Assembly: GCA_937898675.1 (NCBI GenBank)
Contig: CALEJB010000033.1
Span: forward strand, 1 to 64,000
DNA from: an uncultured Prevotellaceae bacterium
GTDB lineage: Bacteria; Bacteroidota; Bacteroidia; Bacteroidales; Muribaculaceae
Direction of reading: 5' to 3'
DNA length: 64,000 nt
The translations under genes and the position numbers were made by a program. Positions 51,714 to 61,145 of the stretch are shown in pieces (the first letter of the stretch is position 1; each line of letters begins with the position of its first letter). Under the pieces are notes generated by a model. It was not told the origin of the DNA. It made no database searches and saw nothing but the letters and a program-made list of their open reading frames with translations.

Positions 51714-52955
51714 ATGCAACTGAACTTAATCACATTTTCGTCGGCACTCGCTTCCAAAGAGTCAGTCATGGCCGACCACCACGAGTTGCTCGACGCCATC
51801 GCCGAGAAATACGACATTCGCTTCATCTTCCCCAACGAACTGACTAACAGGCCCATCGAGGGTCCAACGATGGTCCTGGTGGGCAGCGGTGGCGTGGAAC
51901 AGATGATAAAAGATAACATCGACAAACTGCCGACTGTGATCATCCTCGTCGCCGATGGCCTGAAGAATTCGCTCGCCGCATCGCTTGAGGCACTGTCGTG
52001 GATGCGCATGCATGACTACCACGGCTATGTGCTGCATGGCACCACCGACCACATCATGCGGTATATCAACGCCTATATGGACACACAAAAGGCCTTTAAC
52101 AAACTGCGCGGCAACCGCGTGGGCATCATCGGCAAGCCCTCGGACTGGCTCATTGCCAGCGATGTCGCATACATCAATCCGCGCAAGCGCCTGGGCGTGC
52201 AAATGGTGGACATTAACCTCGACGAGGTGGTCAAGGGTTATGAGAGCGTTCCCGACAGCGCCGTACAGGACATCACTGACAAGTTCATCACCGAGAGTGC
52301 CGGCATGAAGGAGCCCGACCGCAACGAGGTGGTCAAGGCCATGCGCCTCTATGCCGCCCTCAAGGACCTTGTGGCCCGCCACAATCTGAACGCGCTCACG
52401 CTCAACTGCTTTGACCTCATCCCCAAGACCGGCACCACAGGCTGCGTAGCGCTGGCGCTGCTCAACCAGGACGGTATCCCCGCCGGCTGTGAGGGCGACA
52501 TGCAGACGATACTCACCATGCTCGCCGTCAAGGCCGCCACAGGCGAAATGTCATTCATGGCCAACCCGTCGACCATCACCGACCACGACAAGCACGAGAT
52601 GGTATTCGCTCACTGCACCATCGCCCCTGGAATGACTGACCGCTACATCGTGCGCAACCACTACGAGTCGCAGAGCGGCGTTGCCATCGAGGGCATCATC
52701 GAGCCCACCGACGTCACCGTCGTCAAGTGCGGCGGCCTGGAGATGGAGCGCTTCTTCCTGAGTCGCGCCAAACTGCTGGAATGCACCAGCAGCCCCGACA
52801 TGTGCCGCACCCAGTTGCGCCTGCGCCTCGACGAGCCGCTGGACTACTTCATGCAGCGCAGCATCGGCAACCACCATGTCATCGTGCGCGGCGACCACTA
52901 CAACCGCCTCATTGCCATGTTCATGATGCTACGCGCCGTCATGGACAAGAATTAA
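51714..52955 (+). CDS. L-fucose/L-arabinose isomerase-like protein
   Basis: The protein has 413 residues of the FucI/AraA-like fold, shorter than true FucI (about 590): 'MQLNLITFSSALASKESVMA', 'RGNRVGIIGKPSDWLIASDV', 'ALTLNCFDLIPKTGTTGCVA', 'CEGDMQTILTMLAVKAATGE' and 'NHHVIVRGDHYNRLIAMFMM'. The catalytic Glu/His pattern is partly kept ('EGD', 'NHH'). It may isomerise a deoxy- or pentose sugar in the cytoplasm; the substrate is unclear. It is 10 nt upstream of the LPS-kinase-like gene. Confidence 0.8.
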   Translation: MQLNLITFSSALASKESVMADHHELLDAIAEKYDIRFIFPNELTNRPIEGPTMVLVGSGGVEQMIKDNIDKLPTVIILVADGLKNSLAASLEALSWMRMHDYHGYVLHGTTDHIMRYINAYMDTQKAFNKLRGNRVGIIGKPSDWLIASDVAYINPRKRLGVQMVDINLDEVVKGYESVPDSAVQDITDKFITESAGMKEPDRNEVVKAMRLYAALKDLVARHNLNALTLNCFDLIPKTGTTGCVALALLNQDGIPAGCEGDMQTILTMLAVKAATGEMSFMANPSTITDHDKHEMVFAHCTIAPGMTDRYIVRNHYESQSGVAIEGIIEPTDVTVVKCGGLEMERFFLSRAKLLECTSSPDMCRTQLRLRLDEPLDYFMQRSIGNHHVIVRGDHYNRLIAMFMMLRAVMDKN

Positions 52956-52965
52956 GGACCGCTCG

Positions 52966-53712
52966 ATGCTCCTCAACCCCAAATACGCCCACCTGCGCGA
53001 CTGGCTTGAGCGCCTGCCCGAAGAGTTCTCCCGCCTGGGAGAGGTCATCTATGACAAGCGCAACCAGCTGCGCGTTGTCACCGCCCCCGACGGCACGGTG
53101 GTCAACATCAAGCGCTACCGCACGCCGCGCCAGCCCAACCGCCTGGTCTATTCGCTGGGCATAAGGCAGCCCAAGGGCCTGCGCGCCTTTCGCTACCCGT
53201 CGCGCCTGCTCGAGCGCGGCATCGACACGCCCGAGCCCATCGCCTACATCGAGCAGCGCCACTGGGGCATGCTTGGCGAGTGCTACTTTGTGAGCGTGCA
53301 GTCACCGCTGTGTCACACGCTCTACGAAGCGGGCAATGCCGCCGAGGGCACCTACGAGGCCCTGGCCGACGCCCTGGGCCGCTTCACCGCCGCCATGCAC
53401 GAGAGCGAGGTGCTGCACCTCGACTATTCGCCGGGCAACATCCTGTGGGACACCGACGAACAGGGCAGGTACCGCTTTGCCGTGGTGGACATCAACCGCA
53501 TGCGATTCGGCAAGGTAAACATGGAAGACGGCTGCCAAGCGCTGTGTCGCCTGTGGGGACCCAAGCGGTTCATCGAACTGGTGGCGCGCAGTTACGCCGC
53601 CGCCCGCGGCTATGACACCGCCCGCGCCGTGGAGCTGACGATGCAGGCCCGCGTCAAATTCTGGACCCGCTACCGGCGCCGCCACCCGGTGGAATTTGAC
53701 CTGGAACTGTAG
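52966..53712 (+). CDS. LPS kinase (InaA/Kdo kinase-like) family protein
   Basis: The protein has 248 residues with a protein-kinase-like fold: a Lys region 'GTVVNIKRYR', the catalytic loop 'LHLDYSPGNILWD' and the metal-binding 'VVDINRMRFG'. Such proteins phosphorylate heptose or Kdo of LPS inner core on the cytoplasmic side. It follows the isomerase-like gene after 10 nt and is probably co-transcribed. Consistent with kdsB in the same window, but the exact acceptor is not known. Confidence 0.88.
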   Translation: MLLNPKYAHLRDWLERLPEEFSRLGEVIYDKRNQLRVVTAPDGTVVNIKRYRTPRQPNRLVYSLGIRQPKGLRAFRYPSRLLERGIDTPEPIAYIEQRHWGMLGECYFVSVQSPLCHTLYEAGNAAEGTYEALADALGRFTAAMHESEVLHLDYSPGNILWDTDEQGRYRFAVVDINRMRFGKVNMEDGCQALCRLWGPKRFIELVARSYAAARGYDTARAVELTMQARVKFWTRYRRRHPVEFDLEL

Positions 53713-53761
53713 TCCGCCTGCCCAAAAACAAAGTTGTACACTGATAATTTATCTGCATATA

Positions 53762-53792
53762 TTGCAGTTATCATAAAAAAATCATATCTTTG
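53762..53792 (+). promoter_or_regulatory. Promoter of the tandem secreted paralogues
   Basis: TTG (53762-53764), a 20-bp spacer and TATCTTTG (53785-53792). A small palindrome CTGCA-TATAT-TGCAG (53753-53767) overlaps the -33 element. Confidence 0.75.
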
Positions 53793-53860
53793 CGGCATAG
53801 ATAAGGGGCATACCGACTGATTTGTATTCCCATTTTATTCATCATTAAAACCACAGCAAT

Positions 53861-54265
53861 ATGAAAGTATTACGTTTATTTGCAATTTTAGCACTCACAT
53901 TGTGCATAATGTCCTGCGGTGGCAACAAGGGCTTTGACAAGGCCACTATGGACGCGTTGTATGAGAAAGTACTCCAAAACAGCGAGAATTATGCCGACGA
54001 CCCCGCCATTCTCACCACTGCCATCGAACAGGCCGAAGGCCTGCTCAACTACTTTGGTGAGAAGTACACCCCCGACCAGATGAAGGCCGCCGTAATGGAG
54101 GTTGCCAAGGGCAATGAGCCCCTGGGCGCCGAAGACACCGAACTCTTCAGGTGCTACAACAAGATGAACAACATCCTCTTTGGCCAAGATGCCAAGATGG
54201 ACGACGCGACAAAGGAGGCTTACGCCAAGTTCCAGGAGCACGCCAAGGCTGTCATGGGTCAGTGA
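53861..54265 (+). CDS. Small helical lipoprotein, first of tandem pair
   Basis: The protein has 134 residues with a lipoprotein signal (MKVLRLFAILALTLCIMSCG, lipobox 'IMSCG'). The mature part is helical: 'MDALYEKVLQNSENYADDPA', 'AIEQAEGLLNYFGEKYTPDQ', 'GNEPLGAEDTELFRCYNKMN' and 'QDAKMDDATKEAYAKFQEHA'. It is about 65 per cent identical by eye to the next gene, so they are a recent tandem duplication. No database family was recognised. Probably on the outer membrane. Confidence 0.85.
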   Translation: MKVLRLFAILALTLCIMSCGGNKGFDKATMDALYEKVLQNSENYADDPAILTTAIEQAEGLLNYFGEKYTPDQMKAAVMEVAKGNEPLGAEDTELFRCYNKMNNILFGQDAKMDDATKEAYAKFQEHAKAVMGQ

Positions 54266-54300
54266 TTGCGCGCATTATTCTAAAAATCACCTGACTGAAA

Positions 54301-54723
54301 ATGAAAGCATTGCGTTTAGTTTCCATAGTTGTTGCGATTATCATTGTTGCCACCCGGGGCAATGCCCAGGAAGCCGCCACAGCGCCCGCCTTTGATAAGG
54401 CGGTCATTGAGGCCCTCTACGACAAGGTGCTCCAAAACAGCGAGACCTACACCGAGGACCCCACCGTCTTCACCATGGCCATCGAGCAGTCCGAGGGTCT
54501 GCTCAACTACTTCGCCGAGAAGTACACCCCCGAGCAGATGTCGAAAGCCGAAATCGAAATCATGAAGGGCAATGAGCCCCTCGGCGCTGAGGACACCGAC
54601 CTCTTCAGGTGCCTGAACAAGATGAGCAACATCCTCTATGGCCAAGACGCCAAGATGGACGATGCCACCAAGGCTGCCTACGCAAAGATGCAAGAACACC
54701 GCACAGCAGTGGTCGGCAGGTAA
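54301..54723 (+). CDS. Small helical secreted protein, second of tandem pair
   Basis: The protein has 140 residues. The signal peptide (MKALRLVSIVVAIIIVATRG) ends near 'NAQEA' without a lipobox Cys, so unlike its paralogue it should be soluble in the periplasm or secreted. The mature part repeats the same pattern ('IEALYDKVLQNSETYTEDPT', 'IEQSEGLLNYFAEKYTPEQM', 'GNEPLGAEDTDLFRCLNKMS'). It lies 35 nt after the first gene and is closed by a strong terminator. The pair may form a lipid-anchored/soluble couple. Confidence 0.85.
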   Translation: MKALRLVSIVVAIIIVATRGNAQEAATAPAFDKAVIEALYDKVLQNSETYTEDPTVFTMAIEQSEGLLNYFAEKYTPEQMSKAEIEIMKGNEPLGAEDTDLFRCLNKMSNILYGQDAKMDDATKAAYAKMQEHRTAVVGR

Positions 54724-54755
54724 CTAAAGTACAACCGAAACACTAAAAAACAATG

Positions 54756-54783
54756 CCATGCCGGGGCACTCGCCTCGGCATGG
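54756..54783 (+). terminator. Terminator of the tandem pair
   Basis: An 11-bp stem (54756-54766 with 54773-54783, one G-T) around a 6-nt loop, followed by TTGCGTTATT. Confidence 0.8.
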
Positions 54784-54827
54784 TTGCGTTATTACCACCG
54801 CCAGCAACAAAATTTTGGCCGCTTTTC

Positions 54828-54858
54828 TTGCCACAGTGGGGCAAAAGACCTATCTTTG
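54828..54858 (+). promoter_or_regulatory. Promoter of pepD
   Basis: TTG (54828-54830), a 20-bp spacer and TATCTTTG (54851-54858). Confidence 0.78.
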
Positions 54859-54910
54859 TGGCATACAACAGATTTATTATAACCTATAAGACACATTAAC
54901 AAATCAACTT

Positions 54911-56371
54911 ATGAACGAAATTGAAAAACTGAAACCGACGTGCATCTGGCGCAACTTCTATGCGCTGACGCAGATTCCCCGTCCCTCGGGACATGTTGAG
55001 AAAGTGCAGAAGTTCTTGCTGGACTTTGCCGAGAAATGCGGCGTTGAGGCCTTCCAGGACCCCGCCGGCAACATCGTGATGCGCAAGCCCGCCACCCCGG
55101 GCATGGAGAACCGCAAGTGCATCACCATGCAGGCCCACATGGACATGGTGCCCCAAAAGACGCCCGAGTCCAAGCACAACTTTGAGACCGACCCCATTCA
55201 GCCCTACATCGACGGCGAGTGGATCAAGGCCCGCGGCACCACCCTGGGCAGCGACGATGGCCTGGGCGTAGCCGCCATCATGGCAGTGATGGAGGACAAG
55301 ACCTTGAAGCATGGTCCCATCGAGGGCCTCATCACCAAGGACGAGGAAACCGGCATGTACGGCGCCAACGACCTGCCCAAGGGCGAATTGCAAGGCGACA
55401 TCCTGTTCAACCTCGACAGCGAGACCTGGGGCAAGTTTGTCATCGGCAGCGCCGGCGGCATTGACGTTACCGCCACCCGCAACTATGCCGAGGTAAAGAC
55501 CACGAGCGCCGACCAGGCCGTGCGCATCACCCTCAAGGGCCTGAAGGGCGGCCACAGCGGCCTCGAAATCCATGAGGGACGCGCCAACGCCAACAAGCTG
55601 ATGGCGCGCCTCGTGCAACTCGCCATCAAGGACTACAAGGCCCGCCTGGTGAACTGGCACGGCGGCAACATGCGCAACGCCATCCCTTTCAAGGCCGAGA
55701 CCGTGCTCGTGCTCCCCAAGGACAACCTCAAGGGCATCAAGAAATTGGTCAAGACCATGAAGGCCCTGTTCGAGAGTGAGTTCAAACTCATCGAGGACAC
55801 CGTGGACCTGACGCTCAAGGCTATCGACCGTCCTAAGATGAAGATGGCCGTCGATGACCAGACCACCATCCTGCGCGCCCTCTACGCCTGCCACGACGGC
55901 GTGGTGCGCTTCATTCCCGCCTATCCCCACGTTGTTGAGACCTCGAGCAACCTCGCCATCATCGACATCGAGGACGGCAAGGCTGTGGTGCAGATTCTCG
56001 CCCGCTCGGCCCGCGAGGACATGAAGGAATACATCACCAAGATGCTCATGACCTGCTTCCACCTCGCCAACTTCAAGGTTGAGACCGGCGGCGACTACGT
56101 CGGCTGGGACCCCAACCCCGACAGCGAAGCCCTGCACATGCTGCTCGCCCTGTACAAGAAACTGTTCAAGAAGGAAGGCATCGTGCAAGTTGACCACGCT
56201 GGCCTGGAGTGCTCGATCATCCTGGGCAAGTATCCGCACATGGACGTCGTGAGCTTCGGCCCCACGCTATGCAGCCCCCACACCACCATCGAGCGCTGCC
56301 ACATCCCCGCCGCCGAGCCCTTCTGGGAACTGCTCGTCAAGGCACTCGAGGAAGTTCCCGTGAAGAAATAA
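54911..56371 (+). CDS. pepD: Aminoacyl-histidine dipeptidase (peptidase D)
   Basis: The protein has 486 residues of the M20/PepD type: 'FYALTQIPRPSGHVEKVQKF', metal ligands in 'MQAHMDMVPQ' and 'TTLGSDDGLGVAAIM', 'LITKDEETGMYGANDL', the dimerisation segment 'LKGLKGGHSGLEIHEGRANA' and the C-terminal 'HAGLECSIILGKYP' and 'GPTLCSPHTTIERCHI'. A dizinc peptidase that cleaves Xaa-His and other dipeptides in the cytoplasm. It is a single gene with own promoter and terminator. Confidence 0.96.
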   Translation: MNEIEKLKPTCIWRNFYALTQIPRPSGHVEKVQKFLLDFAEKCGVEAFQDPAGNIVMRKPATPGMENRKCITMQAHMDMVPQKTPESKHNFETDPIQPYIDGEWIKARGTTLGSDDGLGVAAIMAVMEDKTLKHGPIEGLITKDEETGMYGANDLPKGELQGDILFNLDSETWGKFVIGSAGGIDVTATRNYAEVKTTSADQAVRITLKGLKGGHSGLEIHEGRANANKLMARLVQLAIKDYKARLVNWHGGNMRNAIPFKAETVLVLPKDNLKGIKKLVKTMKALFESEFKLIEDTVDLTLKAIDRPKMKMAVDDQTTILRALYACHDGVVRFIPAYPHVVETSSNLAIIDIEDGKAVVQILARSAREDMKEYITKMLMTCFHLANFKVETGGDYVGWDPNPDSEALHMLLALYKKLFKKEGIVQVDHAGLECSIILGKYPHMDVVSFGPTLCSPHTTIERCHIPAAEPFWELLVKALEEVPVKK

Positions 56372-56391
56372 ACATCCATTGCAAAATCAAG

Positions 56392-56428
56392 ACAAACGAT
56401 GCCAGCCAGAACGGTGGGCATCGTTTGT
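56392..56428 (+). terminator. Terminator of pepD
   Basis: A 12-bp perfect stem ACAAACGATGCC / GGCATCGTTTGT with a 13-nt loop. Confidence 0.8.
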
Positions 56429-56464
56429 TGCTTGTAAGCCTCTGCACCTTTTTTTGCCTTTTTG

Positions 56465-56497
56465 TTGCACAAAGTTGACAAAATCATATTATATTTG
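56465..56497 (+). promoter_or_regulatory. Promoter of the 211-residue secreted protein
   Basis: TTG (56465-56467) and TATATTTG (56490-56497), spacer 22 bp. Confidence 0.6.
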
Positions 56498-56529
56498 CGC
56501 CGCAATACATCCAAACAATCATCACCACT

Positions 56530-57165
56530 ATGAAACAAGTACTCATCCTCATTGCGGCTCTCTTCTCGCTCAATGCCTGGGGCGTTGACGCCGCCTATGC
56601 GGCCTATGTGGCCGACATCAACTCACTGCTGCCCCTCATCCCGACCGAGAAAGGCTGGAACGGTGAAGACGTCCTCAACCCCAACGGCGCAGACCCCTAT
56701 CAACTCGCCGAGGCTTTCATGGCCACCAAGCTTTACAAGGACATCGTCGCCACCGCCACCCTCGCCGAGGGCGAAATCCACATGAACGACAACTGCAAGA
56801 TCACTTCCCGCACTGTCAAAAACCTCACAGTCACCTACCAGGCCGGCCACACCGAATACATCCTCACCCTCGGCCCCAAGCGCTCCTGGAATCCGCCCTC
56901 AAAGACCAATCCCTGGAAACTCGACTTCTGCAGTAATCCCCAGATGACGGCCCTGCTGTGCGACGAAATCACCTTTGAGGTCAACGGGTCGCAGGTCACA
57001 GCCAAGGCCCCCAACGGCGAAGCCTTCACCACCCACGGCTATGTCTCTGTCAAGCACACCACCGCGGGCGAGAGCGAAGGCCTGCGCATCCAAGACTCTT
57101 CGGCTGCGATGGCTGCCATCGGCACGATTGACCAGCTTGGCACCATATCGGCATGGACAAAATAA
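56530..57165 (+). CDS. Secreted protein of unknown function
   Basis: The protein has 211 residues with a signal peptide (MKQVLILIAALFSLNAWG). The mature part is beta-rich with 'KITSRTVKNLTVTYQAGHTE', 'LDFCSNPQMTALLCDEITFE' and 'EAFTTHGYVSVKHTTAGESE'; two cysteines may form a disulfide. No family was recognised. It has its own promoter, 33 nt before the ATG, and a perfect terminator, so it is a free-standing unit. Probably periplasmic or surface. Confidence 0.78.
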   Translation: MKQVLILIAALFSLNAWGVDAAYAAYVADINSLLPLIPTEKGWNGEDVLNPNGADPYQLAEAFMATKLYKDIVATATLAEGEIHMNDNCKITSRTVKNLTVTYQAGHTEYILTLGPKRSWNPPSKTNPWKLDFCSNPQMTALLCDEITFEVNGSQVTAKAPNGEAFTTHGYVSVKHTTAGESEGLRIQDSSAAMAAIGTIDQLGTISAWTK

Positions 57166-57197
57166 TATCCTAGCACCCAACATCAAACAAATACAAC

Positions 57198-57234
57198 CAA
57201 CAGCCAAGGTTTTAGTCAAGGACCTTGGCTGTTG
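57198..57234 (+). terminator. Terminator of the 211-residue gene
   Basis: A 12-bp perfect stem CAACAGCCAAGG / CCTTGGCTGTTG with a 13-nt loop, followed by ATTTAT. Confidence 0.8.
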
Positions 57235-57308
57235 ATTTATCGCATGAAACCAAAACAATTCGAGGAACATATTTTTGGAAATATATACCTTGTTAAATAA
57301 AAAATGCG

Positions 57309-57316
57309 TACCTTTG
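57309..57316 (+). promoter_or_regulatory. -7 box of the PFOR gene
   Basis: TACCTTTG, about 74 nt before the ATG; a TTG at 57290-57292 is 16 bp upstream. Confidence 0.65.
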
Positions 57317-57389
57317 CACCTTGAAAAATCATCAATAAAAATTCACGACTAATAACTAACAATATCGGTTTTTTACAACAACGTTTTTT

Positions 57390-60300
57390 ATGAGTAAAGA
57401 AAAGAAATTCATGACGTGTGACGGTAACCAGGCCGCGGCACACATCAGTTACATGTTTACCGAGGTAGCAGCCATCTACCCCATCACTCCGTCATCGACG
57501 ATGGCCGAGCACGTGGACGAGTGGGCCGCTGCAGGTCGCAAGAACATCTTTGGCGAGACCGTCATGGTCCAGGAGATGCAGAGCGAGGGTGGCGCAGCAG
57601 GCGCCGTTCACGGCTCGCTGCAGGCAGGTGCGTTGACTACCACCTACACCGCATCGCAGGGCTTGCTGCTGATGATTCCCAACATGTACAAGATTGCCGG
57701 TGAGCTGCTGCCGGGCGTATTCCACGTATCGGCGCGCACACTGGCCAGCCACACGCTGTGCATCTTTGGTGACCACCAGGACGTGATGGCCACCCGTCAG
57801 ACCGGTTTCGCCATGCTGTGCGAAGGCAGCGTTCAGGAGGTTATGGACCTCGCCGCTGTTGCTCACCTGAGCGCCATCAAGGGCCACGTTCCCTTCGTCA
57901 ACTTCTTTGACGGTTTCCGCACCAGCCACGAGATCCAGAAGGTAGAGGCCATGGATCAGGAAGACCTGCGCCCCCTCGTTGACATGGAAGAGCTGGCCAA
58001 GTTCCGCAAGAACGCCATGAACCCCGACAAGCCCGTTACCCGCGGTACCGCCGAGAACCCCGACGTGTTCTTCCAGCACCGCGAGTCGTGCAACGACTAT
58101 TATACCGCTGTTCCCGCCATCGTTGAGGAATACATGAACAAGGTGAGCGAAATCACCGGCCGCAAGTATGGTCTGTTTGACTACTACGGCGCCAAGGATG
58201 CCGACCGCGTCATCATCGCCATGGGCAGTGTGACCGAGGCCATCCGCGAGACCATCGACCACCTCACTGCACAGGGTGAGAAGGTGGGCCTCGTTGCCGT
58301 GCATCTGTACCGCCCCTTCAGCGCCAAGCACTTCCTCGCTGCCGTTCCCAGCACTGCCAAGCGCATTGCCGTGCTCGACCGCACCAAGGAGCCCGGCGCC
58401 AACGGCGAGCCCCTGTATCTTGACGTCAAGGACTGCTTCTACGGCACCGAGAATGCGCCCCTCATCGTGGGCGGCCGCTACGGTCTCGGTTCCAAGGACA
58501 CCACGCCCGCCCAGATTCTCGCCGTTTACGAGAACCTGGCCCTGCCGATGCCCAAGAACCAGTTCACCATCGGCATCGAGGACGACGTGACGTTTGCCTC
58601 CCTGCCCATGAAGGAAGAAGTCGCCATGGGCGGCGCCGGCATGTTCCAGGCCAAGTTCTACGGCCTCGGTGCTGACGGTACCGTGGGCGCCAACAAGAAC
58701 AGCGTCAAGATTATCGGCGACAACACCGACAAGCACTGCCAGGCCTACTTCTCCTACGACAGCAAGAAGTCAGGCGGTTTCACCTGCTCGCACCTGCGCT
58801 TTGGCGACACGCCCATCCGCTCGACCTATCTGGTGACCACCCCCAACTTTGTTGCTTGCCACGTACAGGCCTATCTGCACATGTATGACGTTACCCGCGG
58901 CCTGCAGAAGGGCGGCACCTTCCTGCTCAACACCGTTTGGGACGCCGACAAGCTGGCCGAGAACCTGCCCAACAAGGTAAAGAAATACTTTGCCGACAAC
59001 AACATCAAGGTTTACTACATCAACGCCACCAAGATTGCTCAGGAAATCGGTCTGGGCAACCGCACCAACACCATCCTGCAGAGCGCATTCTTCCGCATCA
59101 CCGAGGTGATTCCCGTTGACCTGGCCATCGAGCAGATGAAGAAGTTCATCAACAAGTCCTATGGCCGCAAGGGCGAGGATGTGGTGAACAAGAACTATCA
59201 GGCTGTTGACCGCGGCGGCGAGTACATGGAACTCACCATTGACCCCGCATGGAGCAACCTCACCGTTGACGCTCCTGGTGCCGACAATGCTCCCGCATTT
59301 GTCCACAACGTGGTGCGTCCCATCAACGCCCAAAACGGCGACCTGCTGCCCGTGAGCGCATTCAAGGGCCGTGAGGACGGCACTTGGGATGCCGGCACGG
59401 CTGCCTATGAGAAGCGCGGCGTGGGTGCCTTTGTTCCCGTGTGGAAGGCCGAGAACTGCATCCAGTGCAACAAGTGCGCGCTCGTGTGCCCGCACGCTGC
59501 CATCCGCCCCTTCGTCATGGACGAGGCCGAGGCTGCCGCTTCGCCCTTCAAGGCCGAGGACAAGCTCAAGGCCATCGGCAAGGGCTTTGAGGGCATGAGC
59601 TTTGTTCAGGTTGTTGACGTGATGGACTGCCTGGCTTGCGGCAACTGCGCCGATGTTTGTCCGGGCAAGAAGGGTGAGAAGGCCCTCGAGATGGTTCCCA
59701 TGGAGGGCCACGAGCAGGACCAGAAGCTCTGGGACTACTGCGTTGAGCATGTGACCAGCAAGCAGCACCTGGTGGATGTGAAGAGCAACATCAAGAACAG
59801 CCAGTTCGCTCAGCCGCTGTTTGAGTTCTCGGGCGCTTGCTCGGGTTGCGGCGAGACTCCTTATGTGAAGTTGATCAGCCAACTGTTTGGCGACCGTCAG
59901 ATTGTCGCCAATGCCACCGGTTGCTCGTCAATCTACAGTGCATCGGTTCCCTCGAGTCCCTATACCACCAACGCCAAGGGTCATGGTCCCGCTTGGGCTA
60001 ACTCCCTGTTTGAGGACTTCTGCGAGTTTGGTTTGGGTATGTCTATCGCCGACGAGAAGATGCGCACCCGCGTTGCCGGCCTTGTCAAGGAGGCCATTGA
60101 TGACGCTACCGTTGCCGCCGATGTCAAGGCGCTCTATCAGGAGTGGCTCGACAACTTCAACGACGGTGACAAGACGCGTGACCTGGCCGACCGCATCCTC
60201 GAGGCTATCGAGAACAGCAACAATCCCGCCGACATCAAGGTTCGCGACCTGGGCCAGTACCTGGTGAAGCGTTCGCAGTGGATCATTGGCGGTGACGGTG

Positions 60301-60941
60301 CCAGCTACGACATCGGCTTTGGCGGTCTGGACCACGTGATTGCCAGCGGCAAGAATGTCAACATCCTCGTGCTCGACACCGAGGTTTACTCCAACACCGG
60401 CGGCCAGGCCTCCAAGGCCACGCCCATCGGTGCCATTGCTAAGTTTGCCGCTGCCGGCAAGCGCGTCCGCAAGAAGGACCTTGGCCTCATCGCCAGCACC
60501 TACGGCTACGTTTACGCCGCACAGATTGCCATGGGCGCCGACAACGCACAGTGCCTCAAGGCCATCCGCGAGGCCGAGGCTTATGACGGTCCCTCGATCA
60601 TCATCGCCTATGCTCCGTGTATCAACCACGGCATCAAGGCCGGCATGGGCAAGGCCCAGGCCGAGGAGCAGGCTGCTGTAGCATGCGGCTACTGGCACCT
60701 GTGGCGCTACAATCCCCAGCTCGAGGCCGAAGGCAAGAACCCCTTCACCCTCGACAGCAAGGAACCCAACTGGGACGGCTTTGAGGCATTCCTCAAGGGC
60801 GAGGTGCGCTACGCATCGGTACTCAAGCAGTATCCCGAGGAGGCAGCCGAGCTGTTCGCAGCTGCCAAGGCCAATGCCCAGTGGCGCTACAACAACTACC
60901 GCCGTCTGGCCCGCCAGCAGTGGGGTGTTGATCCCGAGTAA
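57390..60941 (+). CDS. nifJ: Pyruvate:ferredoxin (flavodoxin) oxidoreductase
   Basis: The protein has 1183 residues, the single-chain form. It begins with the pyrimidine-binding domain ('VAAIYPITPSSTMAEHVDEW'), then domain II-III, two 4Fe-4S ferredoxin motifs at about residue 690 ('CIQCNKCALVCPHAA') and 746 ('CLACGNCADVCPGK'), the third-cluster Cys in 'SGACSGCGETPYVKL', and the thiamine-binding 'GDGASYDIGFGGLDH' near 968. It converts pyruvate and CoA to acetyl-CoA, CO2 and reduced ferredoxin, the core step of anaerobic fermentation. Its codon use is shifted (more GTT, GCT) as expected for a highly expressed gene. Confidence 0.97.
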   Translation: MSKEKKFMTCDGNQAAAHISYMFTEVAAIYPITPSSTMAEHVDEWAAAGRKNIFGETVMVQEMQSEGGAAGAVHGSLQAGALTTTYTASQGLLLMIPNMYKIAGELLPGVFHVSARTLASHTLCIFGDHQDVMATRQTGFAMLCEGSVQEVMDLAAVAHLSAIKGHVPFVNFFDGFRTSHEIQKVEAMDQEDLRPLVDMEELAKFRKNAMNPDKPVTRGTAENPDVFFQHRESCNDYYTAVPAIVEEYMNKVSEITGRKYGLFDYYGAKDADRVIIAMGSVTEAIRETIDHLTAQGEKVGLVAVHLYRPFSAKHFLAAVPSTAKRIAVLDRTKEPGANGEPLYLDVKDCFYGTENAPLIVGGRYGLGSKDTTPAQILAVYENLALPMPKNQFTIGIEDDVTFASLPMKEEVAMGGAGMFQAKFYGLGADGTVGANKNSVKIIGDNTDKHCQAYFSYDSKKSGGFTCSHLRFGDTPIRSTYLVTTPNFVACHVQAYLHMYDVTRGLQKGGTFLLNTVWDADKLAENLPNKVKKYFADNNIKVYYINATKIAQEIGLGNRTNTILQSAFFRITEVIPVDLAIEQMKKFINKSYGRKGEDVVNKNYQAVDRGGEYMELTIDPAWSNLTVDAPGADNAPAFVHNVVRPINAQNGDLLPVSAFKGREDGTWDAGTAAYEKRGVGAFVPVWKAENCIQCNKCALVCPHAAIRPFVMDEAEAAASPFKAEDKLKAIGKGFEGMSFVQVVDVMDCLACGNCADVCPGKKGEKALEMVPMEGHEQDQKLWDYCVEHVTSKQHLVDVKSNIKNSQFAQPLFEFSGACSGCGETPYVKLISQLFGDRQIVANATGCSSIYSASVPSSPYTTNAKGHGPAWANSLFEDFCEFGLGMSIADEKMRTRVAGLVKEAIDDATVAADVKALYQEWLDNFNDGDKTRDLADRILEAIENSNNPADIKVRDLGQYLVKRSQWIIGGDGASYDIGFGGLDHVIASGKNVNILVLDTEVYSNTGGQASKATPIGAIAKFAAAGKRVRKKDLGLIASTYGYVYAAQIAMGADNAQCLKAIREAEAYDGPSIIIAYAPCINHGIKAGMGKAQAEEQAAVACGYWHLWRYNPQLEAEGKNPFTLDSKEPNWDGFEAFLKGEVRYASVLKQYPEEAAELFAAAKANAQWRYNNYRRLARQQWGVDPE

Positions 60942-60977
60942 GGAAACAGGGCGCTGACCCTTCCATTACCATCATCG

Positions 60978-61016
60978 TCCGCCGGAGGAGCAACACCCTC
61001 CGGCGGATGATTTTTT
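60978..61016 (+). terminator. Terminator of PFOR gene
   Basis: An 11-bp perfect stem TCCGCCGGAGG / CCTCCGGCGGA around an 8-nt loop, followed by TTTTTT (61011-61016). Confidence 0.92.
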
Positions 61017-61051
61017 AGTTTGTGTCCACCAAGAAAAACTGTTGCAATTTC

Positions 61052-61082
61052 TTGTGATTTTGGCAAGAAATCTCTAAATTTG
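61052..61082 (+). promoter_or_regulatory. Promoter of Gln/Pro-rich protein
   Basis: TTG (61052-61054), a 20-bp spacer and TAAATTTG (61075-61082). Confidence 0.75.
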
Positions 61083-61145
61083 CCCCTATAAAAATATTTT
61101 TCTCACTTAAAACAGTAATATTACTCACCTTTAAAAATTAGCAAT

